From NCBI GenBank assembly GCA_900553415.1, contig USDH01000007.1:1-23539 (forward strand): a stretch of 23,539 nt of DNA. Direction: 5' to 3'. This DNA is from an uncultured Collinsella sp. GTDB taxonomy: Bacteria; Actinomycetota; Coriobacteriia; Coriobacteriales; Coriobacteriaceae. A program made the position numbers and the translations under genes. Of the stretch, positions 1 to 6,910 are shown one piece after another; the stretch's first letter is position 1; every line of letters starts with the position of its first letter. The notes beneath the pieces are model-generated. The model saw only the letters and a program-made list of their open reading frames with translations. It was not told where the DNA came from and did no database searches.

Positions 1-342
1 GGCGACGGCGAGATTGCGCAGAAGACTGAGGATTTGGTGGGCCCGTACGAGCTGCACGACTACTTCCTCTACTACCTGCTGCGTTTTGGCTTTGAGCCGG
101 GCAAGATCTACCGCATGGCGCTCAAGAGCTTCGAGGGCGTCTACGACGTCAAGACCGTTCACACGTGGCTACGTACGTTCTATCGCCGCTTCTTTGCCCA
201 GCAGTTCAAGCGCAGCTGCCTGCCCGATGGTCCCAAGGTGGGCTCGGTGACGCTCAGCCCGCGCGGCGATTGGCGTATGCCGAGTGACGCTAGCTCGCGT
301 CTGTGGCTTGCGCAGATCGACGCGCTCAATCCAGTTGACTAA
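1..342 (+). CDS. nadE: NAD+ synthetase, C-terminal fragment
   Basis: This is the last 113 codons of a gene that begins left of the window. The encoded segment contains GEIAQKTEDLVGPYELHDYF and later FKRSCLPDGPKVG and SPRGDWRMPSDA, which match the extreme C-terminus of the long, glutamine-dependent NAD+ synthetases. That enzyme makes NAD+ from deamido-NAD+, ATP and glutamine-derived ammonia in the cytoplasm. The N-terminal nitrilase-type glutaminase domain and the ATP-binding SGGxDS loop would lie outside the window and cannot be checked. The frame is open from base 1 and ends at TAA 340-342. A strong terminator follows 70 bases later. The family call is from recognised C-terminal motifs only. 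Confidence 0.88.
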   Translation, partial: GDGEIAQKTEDLVGPYELHDYFLYYLLRFGFEPGKIYRMALKSFEGVYDVKTVHTWLRTFYRRFFAQQFKRSCLPDGPKVGSVTLSPRGDWRMPSDASSRLWLAQIDALNPVD

Positions 343-370
343 GGTTGGCTAAATTGAACCAATACGGGGG

Positions 371-399
371 TTGCAAGCGTTACACTTTTGCAATCTGAT
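371..399 (+). promoter_or_regulatory. Possible promoter of the aminotransferase gene
   Basis: TTGCAA (371-376) and TCTGAT (394-399) are 17 bases apart and could be -35 and -10 boxes. The fit is weak. A second TTGCAA, itself a palindrome, lies within the spacer at 388-393. Transcription from here would run through the hairpin at 411-436. Confidence 0.3.
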
Positions 400-410
400 G
401 GCCCGTATCG

Positions 411-442
411 CGCGGCGCTCTTGTCGGAGCGCCGCGTTTTTT
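411..442 (+). terminator. Intrinsic terminator or leader attenuator before the aminotransferase
   Basis: A perfect 10-bp stem CGCGGCGCTC (411-420) and GAGCGCCGCG (427-436) with a six-base loop is followed by TTTTTT. It can end nadE transcription, but it stops only about 20 bases before the aminotransferase start codon. A promoter for that gene must therefore lie upstream of the hairpin or inside it. Confidence 0.85.
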
Positions 443-460
443 ATATCGAAAGGTGGCACC

Positions 461-1624
461 ATGCAGGCATCGCAGCGTCTCGACCGCTTTGGCGCGGAGG
501 TCTTCGCCTCGCTCAACAACAAGCTTCTCGCGCTGAAGGCTCAGGGCAAGACCATTTACAACATGAGCGTGGGCACGCCCGACTTTAAGCCGTACGACCA
601 CGTGGTCGAGGCGCTCACGCAGGCAGCCCAAGATCCCGAGATGTGGAAGTATGCCCTGCGCGACCTGCCCGAACTCAAGCAGGCCGTGTGCGATTACTAT
701 GAGCGTCGCTTTGGCGTTTCGGGCATTACGCCGTCCATGGTGCAGTCGTGCAACGGCACGCAGGAGGGGGTGGGCCATTTGGGCCTTGCCCTGCTCGATC
801 CGGGTGACACCATTTTGGTTCCCGATCCGTGTTACCCGGTCTTTGAGGCGGGTGCCAAGATCGCCGATGCCAAGCTCGAATACTATCCGCTGGTTGCCGA
901 GCACAATTACCTGCCCTATGTGGCGGGTATCGATCCCGAGGTGGCCGATCGTGCCAAGTATATGATCGTGTCGCTGCCCGCGAACCCGGTCGGCTCGGTG
1001 GGCACTCCCGAGGTCTACGAGGAGATTATCGCTTTCGCCCGCGAGCACGACCTGCTCATCGTCCATGACAACGCGTACTCCGACATCGTGTTCGACGGCG
1101 AGCCGGGCGGCAGCTTCTTGCAGTATCCCGGCGCGCTCGAGGTGGGCGTTGAGTTCTTCTCGCTCTCCAAGTCGTTTAACGTCACCGGTGCGCGTATCGG
1201 CTTTTTGGTCGGCCGCGAGGATGTGGTCTCGGCCTTTGCCAAGCTGCGCGGCCAGATCGACTTCGGTATGTTCTTCCCGATTCAGAAGGCCGCCATCGCC
1301 TGCCTGAACGGTCCGCGCGATGAGGTCGAGGCGCAGCGTCTGAAGTACCAGGAGCGCCGCGATGCCCTGTGCGACGGTCTTGAGGGCCTGGGCTGGGAGC
1401 GTCCAAACGCGCATGGCTCTATGTTTGTGTGGGCCAAGCTTCCCGGTGGTCGCACCGATTCCATGACGTTTTGCGAGGAGCTCATGGAGAAGGCCGGCGT
1501 TGTGGTGACGCCGGGCGCGAGCTTTGGTCCTTCGGGCGAGGGACACGTGCGCATGGCGCTGGTCCTGCCGCCCGACCAGATTGCTTTGGCTGTCGAGGCC
1601 ATTCGCGAGGCGGGCCTGTATTAG
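461..1624 (+). CDS. Class I/II PLP-dependent aminotransferase, diaminopimelate-type
   Basis: This 387-residue cytoplasmic enzyme has the fold type I aminotransferase signature. SVGTPDF (36-42) and DPCYPVF (122-128) are substrate and cofactor segments, LPANPVG (172-178) is the conserved NP region, HDNAYSDI (202-209) carries the cofactor-binding Asp/Asn/Tyr, and SLSKSFNVTGARIGF has the Schiff-base lysine at 237. It resembles proteins annotated as LL-diaminopimelate aminotransferase or PatA-type N-acetyl-diaminopimelate aminotransferase. The window also encodes DapH and an M20 deacetylase, so the acetylated-intermediate role (the missing transamination step) is attractive, but the gene sits 4 kb away from them and another amino acid substrate is possible. 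ATG 461 follows AAAGGTGG at a good distance. The family is secure; the substrate is an inference. Confidence 0.85.
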   Translation: MQASQRLDRFGAEVFASLNNKLLALKAQGKTIYNMSVGTPDFKPYDHVVEALTQAAQDPEMWKYALRDLPELKQAVCDYYERRFGVSGITPSMVQSCNGTQEGVGHLGLALLDPGDTILVPDPCYPVFEAGAKIADAKLEYYPLVAEHNYLPYVAGIDPEVADRAKYMIVSLPANPVGSVGTPEVYEEIIAFAREHDLLIVHDNAYSDIVFDGEPGGSFLQYPGALEVGVEFFSLSKSFNVTGARIGFLVGREDVVSAFAKLRGQIDFGMFFPIQKAAIACLNGPRDEVEAQRLKYQERRDALCDGLEGLGWERPNAHGSMFVWAKLPGGRTDSMTFCEELMEKAGVVVTPGASFGPSGEGHVRMALVLPPDQIALAVEAIREAGLY

Positions 1625-1729
1625 AAAGTATTTCGACTCGTCAATAGCTCGAAACCGATTTCGTGCAGTTATTTTACGAATACTGCAAACAATTTCGGTA
1701 AACGGTCGATTTTTGGCTGCGAATAGGAG

Positions 1730-1735
1730 CATAAT
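1730..1735 (+). promoter_or_regulatory. Possible -10 box of ldh
   Basis: CATAAT matches the TATAAT consensus at five of six positions and lies 90 bases before the ldh start. No good -35 box is visible. Just upstream, TGCAGT and ACTGCA (12 bases apart, about 1662-1685) form an inverted repeat that may bind a regulator. Confidence 0.35.
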
Positions 1736-1768
1736 CAAAGTCCCGATTGGATGTATTGGGATTACGGC

Positions 1769-1797
1769 AAGCCGCTCGGGTCGTTCCCGGGCGGCTT
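1769..1797 (+). other. Strong hairpin in the ldh leader
   Basis: A 12-bp stem (arms 1769-1780 and 1786-1797, one G-T wobble, loop TCGTT) lies 28 bases before the ldh start codon. It is followed by GTTTG, a poor T-run. It could terminate the upstream aminotransferase transcript, attenuate ldh, or stabilise the ldh mRNA 5' end. Confidence 0.65.
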
Positions 1798-1824
1798 GTT
1801 TGTGGAGAGAGATGGGAGTTTCTA

Positions 1825-2775
1825 ATGGTTAACGAGAAGAAGGTCGCTATTGTCGGCTGCGGTTTCGTCGGTTCGTCTTCGGCGTTCGCACTGATGCAGA
1901 GTGGTCTGTTCTCCGAGATGGTCCTCATCGACGTGGACAAGAACCGTGCCGAGGGTGAGGCCCTGGATATCGCGCACGGCATGACGTTTGCCGAGCCGAT
2001 GAAGATCTACGCCGGCGATTATTCCGATGTCGCCGACGCCGCCATGATCGTCGTCACCGCTGGCGCTGCCCAGAAGCCTGGTGAGACTCGCCTGGACCTG
2101 GTCAACAAGAACGTAAACATCTTTAAGTCCATTATCCCCGAGATTAAGAAGTCCGGCTTCGACGGCATTCTGCTCATCGTCTCCAACCCGGTTGATGTTC
2201 TGACCTATGCCGCCATCAAGATGTCCGGCCTGCCCGAGGGCCATGTCATCGGCTCCGGCACCGTGCTCGACACTGGCCGTCTGCAGCAGATGCTTGGTGC
2301 CCACGTCGAGGTTGACCCGCGCGATGTCCAGGCCTATGTCATGGGCGAGCACGGCGACTCCGAGTTTGTCGCTTGGTCCAGCGCTCAGGTTGCCGGCGTT
2401 CCGCTGAACACCTTCTGCGAGCTTCACGGTCATCTGGAGCATGAGGCTGCCGAGAAGCGCATCGCCGAGGACGTCAAGAACTCCGCCTACACCATCATCG
2501 AGAAGAAGCACGCCACCTACTACGGCGTCGCCATGGCCGTTAAGCGCATCTGCACTGCCGTCATGCGCGATGAGCAGACCGTTCTGCCTGTCTCCTCGCT
2601 CATGGTGGGCGAGTACGGCCTGTCCGATCTGGCCATCTCCATGCCGACCGTCGTCGGCCGCGATGGCGTTGTCTGCCGCGTCCCCGTGCCGCTGAACGAT
2701 GACGAGCAGCATGAGCTCACCGCCTCTGCCAAGGCCCTCAAGGACATCATCGACAGCGTCGACTTCTCCTGCTAA
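1825..2775 (+). CDS. ldh: L-lactate dehydrogenase
   Basis: This 316-residue cytoplasmic enzyme reduces pyruvate to L-lactate with NADH, regenerating NAD+ during fermentation. It begins with the Rossmann loop VAIVGCGFVGSS. The active-site loop AGAAQKPGETRLDLV carries Gln at the position that favours pyruvate over oxaloacetate (Arg in malate dehydrogenases) and the substrate-orienting Arg. VSNPVDVLTY carries the second substrate Asn, and MGEHGDSE carries the catalytic His. The length is typical for the family. ATG 1825 follows GGGAG with six bases between; an open extension upstream to 1747 runs through the hairpin and is unlikely to be translated. The gene appears monocistronic, with its own leader hairpin before it and a terminator after it. 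Confidence 0.95.
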   Translation: MVNEKKVAIVGCGFVGSSSAFALMQSGLFSEMVLIDVDKNRAEGEALDIAHGMTFAEPMKIYAGDYSDVADAAMIVVTAGAAQKPGETRLDLVNKNVNIFKSIIPEIKKSGFDGILLIVSNPVDVLTYAAIKMSGLPEGHVIGSGTVLDTGRLQQMLGAHVEVDPRDVQAYVMGEHGDSEFVAWSSAQVAGVPLNTFCELHGHLEHEAAEKRIAEDVKNSAYTIIEKKHATYYGVAMAVKRICTAVMRDEQTVLPVSSLMVGEYGLSDLAISMPTVVGRDGVVCRVPVPLNDDEQHELTASAKALKDIIDSVDFSC

Positions 2776-2799
2776 ATCAAGCTCGCTAGAGCGAAAAGC

Positions 2800-2805
2800 T
2801 ACAAT
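2800..2805 (+). promoter_or_regulatory. Possible -10 box for the DUF2974 gene
   Basis: TACAAT, preceded by GC, fits the GCTAnnAT motif seen at several other starts in this window. It lies just before the ldh terminator stem, so a transcript starting here would have to pass that terminator. No clear -35 box is visible. Confidence 0.25.
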
Positions 2806-2808
2806 GAA

Positions 2809-2842
2809 GGCGTCCGAGCCCACACGGCCCGGGCGCCTTTTT
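2809..2842 (+). terminator. Terminator after ldh
   Basis: A 12-bp stem (2809-2820 and 2826-2837, one A-C mismatch) with loop CACAC is followed by TTTTT. It ends 36 bases after the ldh stop codon. Confidence 0.88.
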
Positions 2843-2869
2843 GGTGCAAAGTAACCTGACCCCAATGCA
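2841..2869 (+). repeat. GGGACAG-type dispersed repeat, copy 1
   Basis: This 29-base segment matches 4054-4082 at 26 of 29 positions. It overlaps the T-run of the ldh terminator. Its core on the minus strand is GGGGTCAGGTTACTTTGC. The two copies flank the DUF2974 gene in the same orientation. Confidence 0.75.
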
Positions 2870-2889
2870 GCATAGTTGATGGGAGGGCC

Positions 2890-4050
2890 ATGTCGGATTC
2901 GCCTAATTTTTTGACCTATGCCCAGACGGCGTTTTATCCGTTTGAGGAGCAGCCGTTCTGTGCGGTGGATAGCCTGGTCTTTGCGTGGTTGTCCTATTTG
3001 CGTTTGCCGGGTGATATGGCGGAGCTGACGAACTGGCAGGGCCTAGACGTACGCGAGTTGCTGCGTGCCGAGTGCTATCGGGACATGATTGGTGACTTGT
3101 GGGACCCAGAGGGGAGCAGGGCCTTGTTGGAGGCCGTGGCAGCAAGCCCTCGTTACCGTGGCGTGCGCGTTTGCGGCTATCGTGCCGTGAGCGATGTGGT
3201 GGCGACAGAGCAGTTTGCAGCCATGGCGTTCCGGTTTCCGGCGGGGTTTAGTTATCTTTCCTTCCGGGGGACCGACAGTACGATTGTGGGCTGGAAAGAG
3301 GACTTTAACATGGCATTCCGGTGTCCTGTGCCGGCCCAGGAATCCGCGGCGCGTTATGTGGACGAGGCGGTGGATGCGATTGACGGGCCACTTTTGTGCG
3401 GAGGTCATTCCAAGGGTGGAAACCTTGCGGTGTACGGTGCGGCGATGTGCTCCGATGTCGCCCGTGAGCGAATTGAACGGGTGTATTCCCATGATGGTCC
3501 GGGCTTCGTCGAGGAGTTTCTGAACGGCAACGCCTTTGCCGATCTTTCCGGTCGAATCGACAAGACGCTACCTCGGTCGTCGATCTTTGGCATGATGTTC
3601 GAGACACAGGAGGACTATGCCATCGTTGAGAGCACCGAGTTCAGCCTGCTGCAGCATAATCCCTTTAGCTGGGTGGTTGATGGTCGCGACTTCGTGTACT
3701 GTGAGCGCCTGTCCGCCGGTGCTCGATACGTTGATGGCTCCATTCGCGAGATGCTGCTTGCAGTGTCGCCTAGCGAGCGCGAGCGTTTTGTAGATGCGTT
3801 GTTCTCCGTGTTTGAGGCTACGGGTGCTGAGCGGTTTGCGGATATCGCCGGGAATCTGCGCGAGAGCCTGCCCGTGATGCTCCAGGCTGCGCAAGGCTTT
3901 GACGAGGATACGCGATGCTTTGTCTCGCAGACCATCGTGGCAATCCTTAAATGCGCACTGCTGCCCAAACGACCCCAGATCGACATGCCCGCTGCCGGCA
4001 AGAGTTTGGCAGAACAGCTCGAGGCTTGGCAGTCCGAGCTCCTGCGCTAA
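2890..4050 (+). CDS. DUF2974 (Mbeg1-like) alpha/beta hydrolase
   Basis: This 386-residue protein contains FSYLSFRGTDSTIVGWKEDF (120-139) and CGGHSKGGNLAVYGA, with the probable nucleophile Ser174 in a G-H-S-K-G elbow. These are the hallmarks of the DUF2974/Mbeg1-like family of lipase-like hydrolases. The HDGPGF segment (about 206-211) may supply the acid or the oxyanion region. No signal peptide or membrane span is seen, so it is probably cytoplasmic. The substrate is unknown. ATG 2890 follows GGGAGG with a rather short gap. It is isolated between two directly repeated 29-base elements, and no operon partner is apparent. Confidence 0.85.
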   Translation: MSDSPNFLTYAQTAFYPFEEQPFCAVDSLVFAWLSYLRLPGDMAELTNWQGLDVRELLRAECYRDMIGDLWDPEGSRALLEAVAASPRYRGVRVCGYRAVSDVVATEQFAAMAFRFPAGFSYLSFRGTDSTIVGWKEDFNMAFRCPVPAQESAARYVDEAVDAIDGPLLCGGHSKGGNLAVYGAAMCSDVARERIERVYSHDGPGFVEEFLNGNAFADLSGRIDKTLPRSSIFGMMFETQEDYAIVESTEFSLLQHNPFSWVVDGRDFVYCERLSAGARYVDGSIREMLLAVSPSERERFVDALFSVFEATGAERFADIAGNLRESLPVMLQAAQGFDEDTRCFVSQTIVAILKCALLPKRPQIDMPAAGKSLAEQLEAWQSELLR

Positions 4051-4053
4051 CCA

Positions 4054-4082
4054 TTGGTGCAAAGCAACCTGTCCCCGATGCA
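4054..4082 (+). repeat. GGGACAG-type dispersed repeat, copy 2
   Basis: This is the second copy of the 29-base element found at 2841-2869. Its ends TTGGTGCA and TGCATCAA can pair (one G-T wobble) around a loop containing CAACCTGTCCCC. It starts four bases after the DUF2974 stop codon. Confidence 0.75.
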
Positions 4083-4117
4083 TCAAGCTCCGATGCGTCT
4101 GGGGCGGGCTCGACCGC

Positions 4118-4123
4118 TATACT
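4118..4123 (+). promoter_or_regulatory. Possible -10 box of the nucleoid-associated protein gene
   Basis: TATACT, preceded by GC (GCTATACT), lies 39 bases before the preferred start codon at 4162. No good -35 box is visible at 16-18 bases upstream. Confidence 0.4.
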
Positions 4124-4161
4124 GGTTCGTGCCGAAATCGATCTAGAACGGAATGCCGTAT

Positions 4162-5166
4162 ATGAAAATCAATCACGCGATTCTGCATATCCTGGACTTT
4201 GACTCTGTCGTCAACGTCATGAGCCAGCGCGAGCTCGATATCGAGAGCCGTACCGTGCGCAACTTTGTGACCACGCATCTGCGCCGCGCACGAACCTCGG
4301 CCGACAATAAGCGCGCCACGTTTGCCGAGAACTCTGCGTTTGGCGGCGAGCTCAAGGGCTATTTCTTTGGCGAGCGCGAGTTCGTAGACCTGTCGCAGCA
4401 GATTGCGGAGTTCATTTCCTCCGAGCTTACCAAGGCCGAAAAAGCCGAGTCCACCGATGTGCTCGTGGCCGACTTTGACGACGACGAGGATGCCCGCTGG
4501 TTTGCCGTGATGCTGCTGGGCTCCAAACAGGCCTTTATGCACGAGGTGGGCCGCGAGGAGGGCGAGGTACGCAACGACATCGCGCGCCACTACGCCATTC
4601 TGCCGAATCCTTCCCAAAAGGTGCCAAGCTATGCCATCGTGCGCGCGAGCACCATGGAGATCGGCTATGTGGACAAGAAGCGCAAGATTGCCGGCGAAGA
4701 CCGTATGCTCATTCCCGACGGTCTGCTGCAGTGCGATACGGGCGTGTCGGGCAAGGAGGTCATCGACGCCGTGACGCGCGTGGTCGAGGAAGTCGCCGAG
4801 GAACACGGTGCCAACACTGCTGTGGCGCTTGCTAAGGTCAAGGCTGCCGTTGCCGAGAAGGTTGAGGACGATGAGGAGCTGCCGCCCTGGGACATCGTCG
4901 ATGAGGTCTTTGAGGACGAGCCGGTCATCAAGGAGAGCGTGCGCGCGGCACTGACCGAGGAGAAGGTTCCCGAGCGCGTTCCCGTGGAGCGCAAGCAGGT
5001 CGAGCGTGCGGCAGTGCGCAACCACAAGATTCGTACCGATACGGGCATCGAGATCAGTTTTCCGGCCGAGATGGGCTCGAACTCCGAGTACATCGAGTTC
5101 GTCAACGAACCCAACGGCCTCATCTCCATCGAGCTCAAGAATATCGGGTCAATTGAGAATCGATAA
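4162..5166 (+). CDS. Nucleoid-associated protein, YejK/NdpA family
   Basis: The 334-residue product starts MKINHAILHILDF, the typical opening of the 37-kDa nucleoid-associated family (PF04245) first described in Escherichia coli as YejK/NdpA. Later TDVLVADFDDDEDARWFAVMLL matches the conserved central strand region. Family members bind double-stranded DNA and coat the nucleoid; the exact role is poorly known. A very acidic segment (EDDEELPPWDIVDEVFEDE, about residues 234-252) separates the two halves. An earlier in-frame ATG at 4153 has ACGGA only two bases before it, whereas 4162 has it at a workable distance and matches family N-termini, so 4162 is preferred. The gene stands alone, with its own terminator. 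Confidence 0.85.
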   Translation: MKINHAILHILDFDSVVNVMSQRELDIESRTVRNFVTTHLRRARTSADNKRATFAENSAFGGELKGYFFGEREFVDLSQQIAEFISSELTKAEKAESTDVLVADFDDDEDARWFAVMLLGSKQAFMHEVGREEGEVRNDIARHYAILPNPSQKVPSYAIVRASTMEIGYVDKKRKIAGEDRMLIPDGLLQCDTGVSGKEVIDAVTRVVEEVAEEHGANTAVALAKVKAAVAEKVEDDEELPPWDIVDEVFEDEPVIKESVRAALTEEKVPERVPVERKQVERAAVRNHKIRTDTGIEISFPAEMGSNSEYIEFVNEPNGLISIELKNIGSIENR

Positions 5167-5192
5167 ACTGCGCTTGGACGCTGCAGAAAAAC

Positions 5193-5230
5193 AAAGGTCG
5201 AAGCTCCGATGGTGCTTCGGCCTTTTTGTT
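5193..5230 (+). terminator. Terminator after the nucleoid-associated protein gene
   Basis: The stem AAAGGTCGAAGC (5193-5204) pairs with GCTTCGGCCTTT (5214-5225), with one G-T wobble, and is followed by TTGTTT. It lies 27 bases after the stop codon. Confidence 0.9.
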
Positions 5231-5270
5231 TAGGGATGAATTATCCCGCAGGTTGAGCATACGTCAGCGA

Positions 5271-5368
5271 AAACGCCCCTAGGCGAGCAAGGTGACGTGA
5301 AAGAGGAGGGCATTGACCTTTTGGTCATGCCCGACGATTGAACGTCAGATTGCCGCTCTGGGGCGTTT
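5271..5368 (+). other. Structured intergenic element, copy A
   Basis: Nested inverted repeats fold this stretch. The outer arms are AAACGCCCC (5271-5279) and GGGGCGTTT (5360-5368), the middle arms TGACGT (5293-5298) and ACGTCA (5342-5347), and the inner hairpin is 5308-5318 with 5323-5332 (one bulged T, loop TTTT). The unpaired strings GTGAAAGAGGAG (5297-5308) and CGACGATTGAACG (5332-5344) recur almost unchanged in copy B at 20089-20181, although the stems differ in sequence. That pattern suggests a conserved RNA or mobile DNA element rather than a terminator. It lies between the convergent nucleoid-protein and dapH genes. Confidence 0.6.
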
Positions 5369-5381
5369 GCAGCGTCGAGCC

Positions 5382-5409
5382 GTTACGCGGGTTGGTAAAC
5401 CCGCGTAAC
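5382..5409 (-). terminator. Perfect hairpin at the end of dapH, probable U-less terminator
   Basis: A perfect 12-bp stem (5382-5393 and 5398-5409, loop GGTA) begins one base after the dapH stop codon on the minus strand. No T-run follows. It may act as a terminator without a U-tract or protect the mRNA 3' end. Confidence 0.55.
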
Positions 5410-5410
5410 C

Positions 5411-6130
5411 CTACAATTGACGTAAGCCCTCTTCCAGACCGGTCTTGCTGTCGGTCTTCTCGTCGCGCATCTTGATGACGCGGGCGGGGACACCGGCCAC
5501 GACGGCGCCGGTGGGGACGTCCTCGACGCACACGGCGCCGGCGGCGACAACAGCGCCCTTGCCTACGTGCACGCCCTCCAGGACCACGGCGTTGGCGCCA
5601 ATCATAACGTCGTCCTCGATGATGACGGGCGTGGCGCTGGCGGGCTCCACAACGCCTGCCAGCACGGTGCCGGCGCCGATGTGGCAGTTCTTGCCCACGG
5701 TTGCGCGGCCGCCCAGCACGGCGCCCATATCAATCATGGAACCCTCACCAATGACGGAGCCGATGTTGATGATGGCGCCCATCATGATGACGGCGCGGTC
5801 GCCAATCTCGACGCGGTCACGGATGATCGCGCCCGGCTCGATGCGGGCGTTGATGCCCTTAAGGTCGAGCATGGGCACGGCGGAGTTGCGGCAGTCGTTC
5901 TCCACATCGTAGTAATCGATGGAATCGGCGTTGGCGTCCAGGATGGCCTTAAGCTCATCCCAGTCGCCAAAGACGGTCTTGCCGCGACGACCGCCGTAGA
6001 CATGTGCGTCGCCCCAGGCAACCTTCATGCCGGGCTTCTCGCGCACGTACAGCTTGACGGGCGTCTTTTTGGGCGCGGTGGCGATGTAGTTGATAATCTC
6101 CTGTGCATCCATCTCGGCTGCGTTACTCAT
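5411..6130 (-). CDS. dapH: Tetrahydrodipicolinate N-acetyltransferase
   Basis: This 239-residue cytoplasmic enzyme acetylates tetrahydrodipicolinate from acetyl-CoA, opening the acetylase branch of diaminopimelate synthesis. It has the DapH N-terminal helical region (MDAQEIINYIATAPKKTPVKLYV) and then a left-handed beta-helix of hexapeptide repeats such as IIRDRV, VIMMGA, VIGEGS and NCHIGA (about 90-210). EPGAIIRDRVEIG and GGRATVGKNCHIGAGTVLAGV are characteristic of the acetyl rather than the succinyl enzyme. ATG 6130 follows GGAGAAAC on the minus strand. It is the last gene of the lysA-dapA-dapB-dapH operon, about 40 bases after dapB, and ends next to a 12-bp hairpin. Confidence 0.93.
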   Translation of the reverse strand: MSNAAEMDAQEIINYIATAPKKTPVKLYVREKPGMKVAWGDAHVYGGRRGKTVFGDWDELKAILDANADSIDYYDVENDCRNSAVPMLDLKGINARIEPGAIIRDRVEIGDRAVIMMGAIINIGSVIGEGSMIDMGAVLGGRATVGKNCHIGAGTVLAGVVEPASATPVIIEDDVMIGANAVVLEGVHVGKGAVVAAGAVCVEDVPTGAVVAGVPARVIKMRDEKTDSKTGLEEGLRQL

Positions 6131-6169
6131 ATGCTGTTTCTCCTTTGCGTGGATTCGGTTGATACCTGG

Positions 6170-6910
6170 TTAGGCGAACATGACCTGGTCGAAGGTGTAG
6201 AAGCCGGGTTCGCGGGTGATGAGCTTCTGCGCGGCTGCCAAGGCACCGTTGACGAAGATCTGACGGCTCGTGGCGCGGTGAGTGAGCGTGACCTCCTCGT
6301 CCTGGCCAAAGAAGCTCACCTCGTGCACGCCGGCGACGGTGCCGCCGCGCAGCGAGTGCATGCCGATCTCCTTGGGGTCGCGCGCTCCGCACATGCCCTC
6401 GCGTCCGTAGACGGGGTGGTAGCCTGCCTCGGGCTCGGCCTCGACTACGGCGTCGAGCAGCAGCTTTGCGGTGCCGCTGGGGGCGTCGACCTTTTGGTTG
6501 TGGTGAGTCTCGACGATCTCGCAGTCAAAGCCGGGCAGCTCGCGTGTAGCCTGTGCTACCAGATGACGCAGGGCGGCGATACCGATGGAGTAATTGCCCG
6601 AGTGCATAACGCGGGTGTTCTGGCCCAGCTCACGCAGACGGTCCATCTGCTCGGGGGTGTAGCCTGTGGTGCCCGAGACCAACGCCACGCCCGTGCGCTC
6701 GACATAGGCGACGACGGCGTCAAAGGTCACGACGTTCGAGAAGTCGATAATCACATCGGCGGCCGGTGCGTTCTCGAGCTCGCTCAAATCGAAGCCAATC
6801 TGGGCGACGATGTCGAAAACGGGTTGACCGGCGGCGTCGACAACGCCCTCGGCGGTGGTGCGGATGAGCGAGCCCATGCGGCCCGTTCCCATAATGACGG
6901 TCTTAATCAA
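6170..6910 (-). CDS. dapB: 4-hydroxy-tetrahydrodipicolinate reductase
   Basis: This 246-residue cytoplasmic enzyme reduces the DapA product to tetrahydrodipicolinate with NAD(P)H. MGTGRMG (7-13) is the nucleotide-binding loop, VSGTTGYTPEQMDRL (78-92) is the conserved domain junction, and ETHHNQKVDAPSGTA (134-148) holds the catalytic His pair and Lys140. The start is TTG at 6908-6910. The downstream ATG codons would cut into the glycine-rich loop, and TTG has GGGAG nine bases before it. It overlaps the dapA stop by eight bases (TTGATTAA), which implies translational coupling to the lysA-dapA reading frame. Confidence 0.93.
   Translation of the reverse strand: MIKTVIMGTGRMGSLIRTTAEGVVDAAGQPVFDIVAQIGFDLSELENAPAADVIIDFSNVVTFDAVVAYVERTGVALVSGTTGYTPEQMDRLRELGQNTRVMHSGNYSIGIAALRHLVAQATRELPGFDCEIVETHHNQKVDAPSGTAKLLLDAVVEAEPEAGYHPVYGREGMCGARDPKEIGMHSLRGGTVAGVHEVSFFGQDEEVTLTHRATSRQIFVNGALAAAQKLITREPGFYTFDQVMFA

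Noticed and set aside
1660..1700. Possible Rex operator upstream of ldh
   Set aside because: Inverted repeats are present but none resembles TTGTGA-N-TCACAA closely enough.
5382..5409. Standard rho-independent terminator for dapH
   Set aside because: The hairpin is perfect but lacks a T-run on either strand, so it is listed only as a possible U-less terminator.
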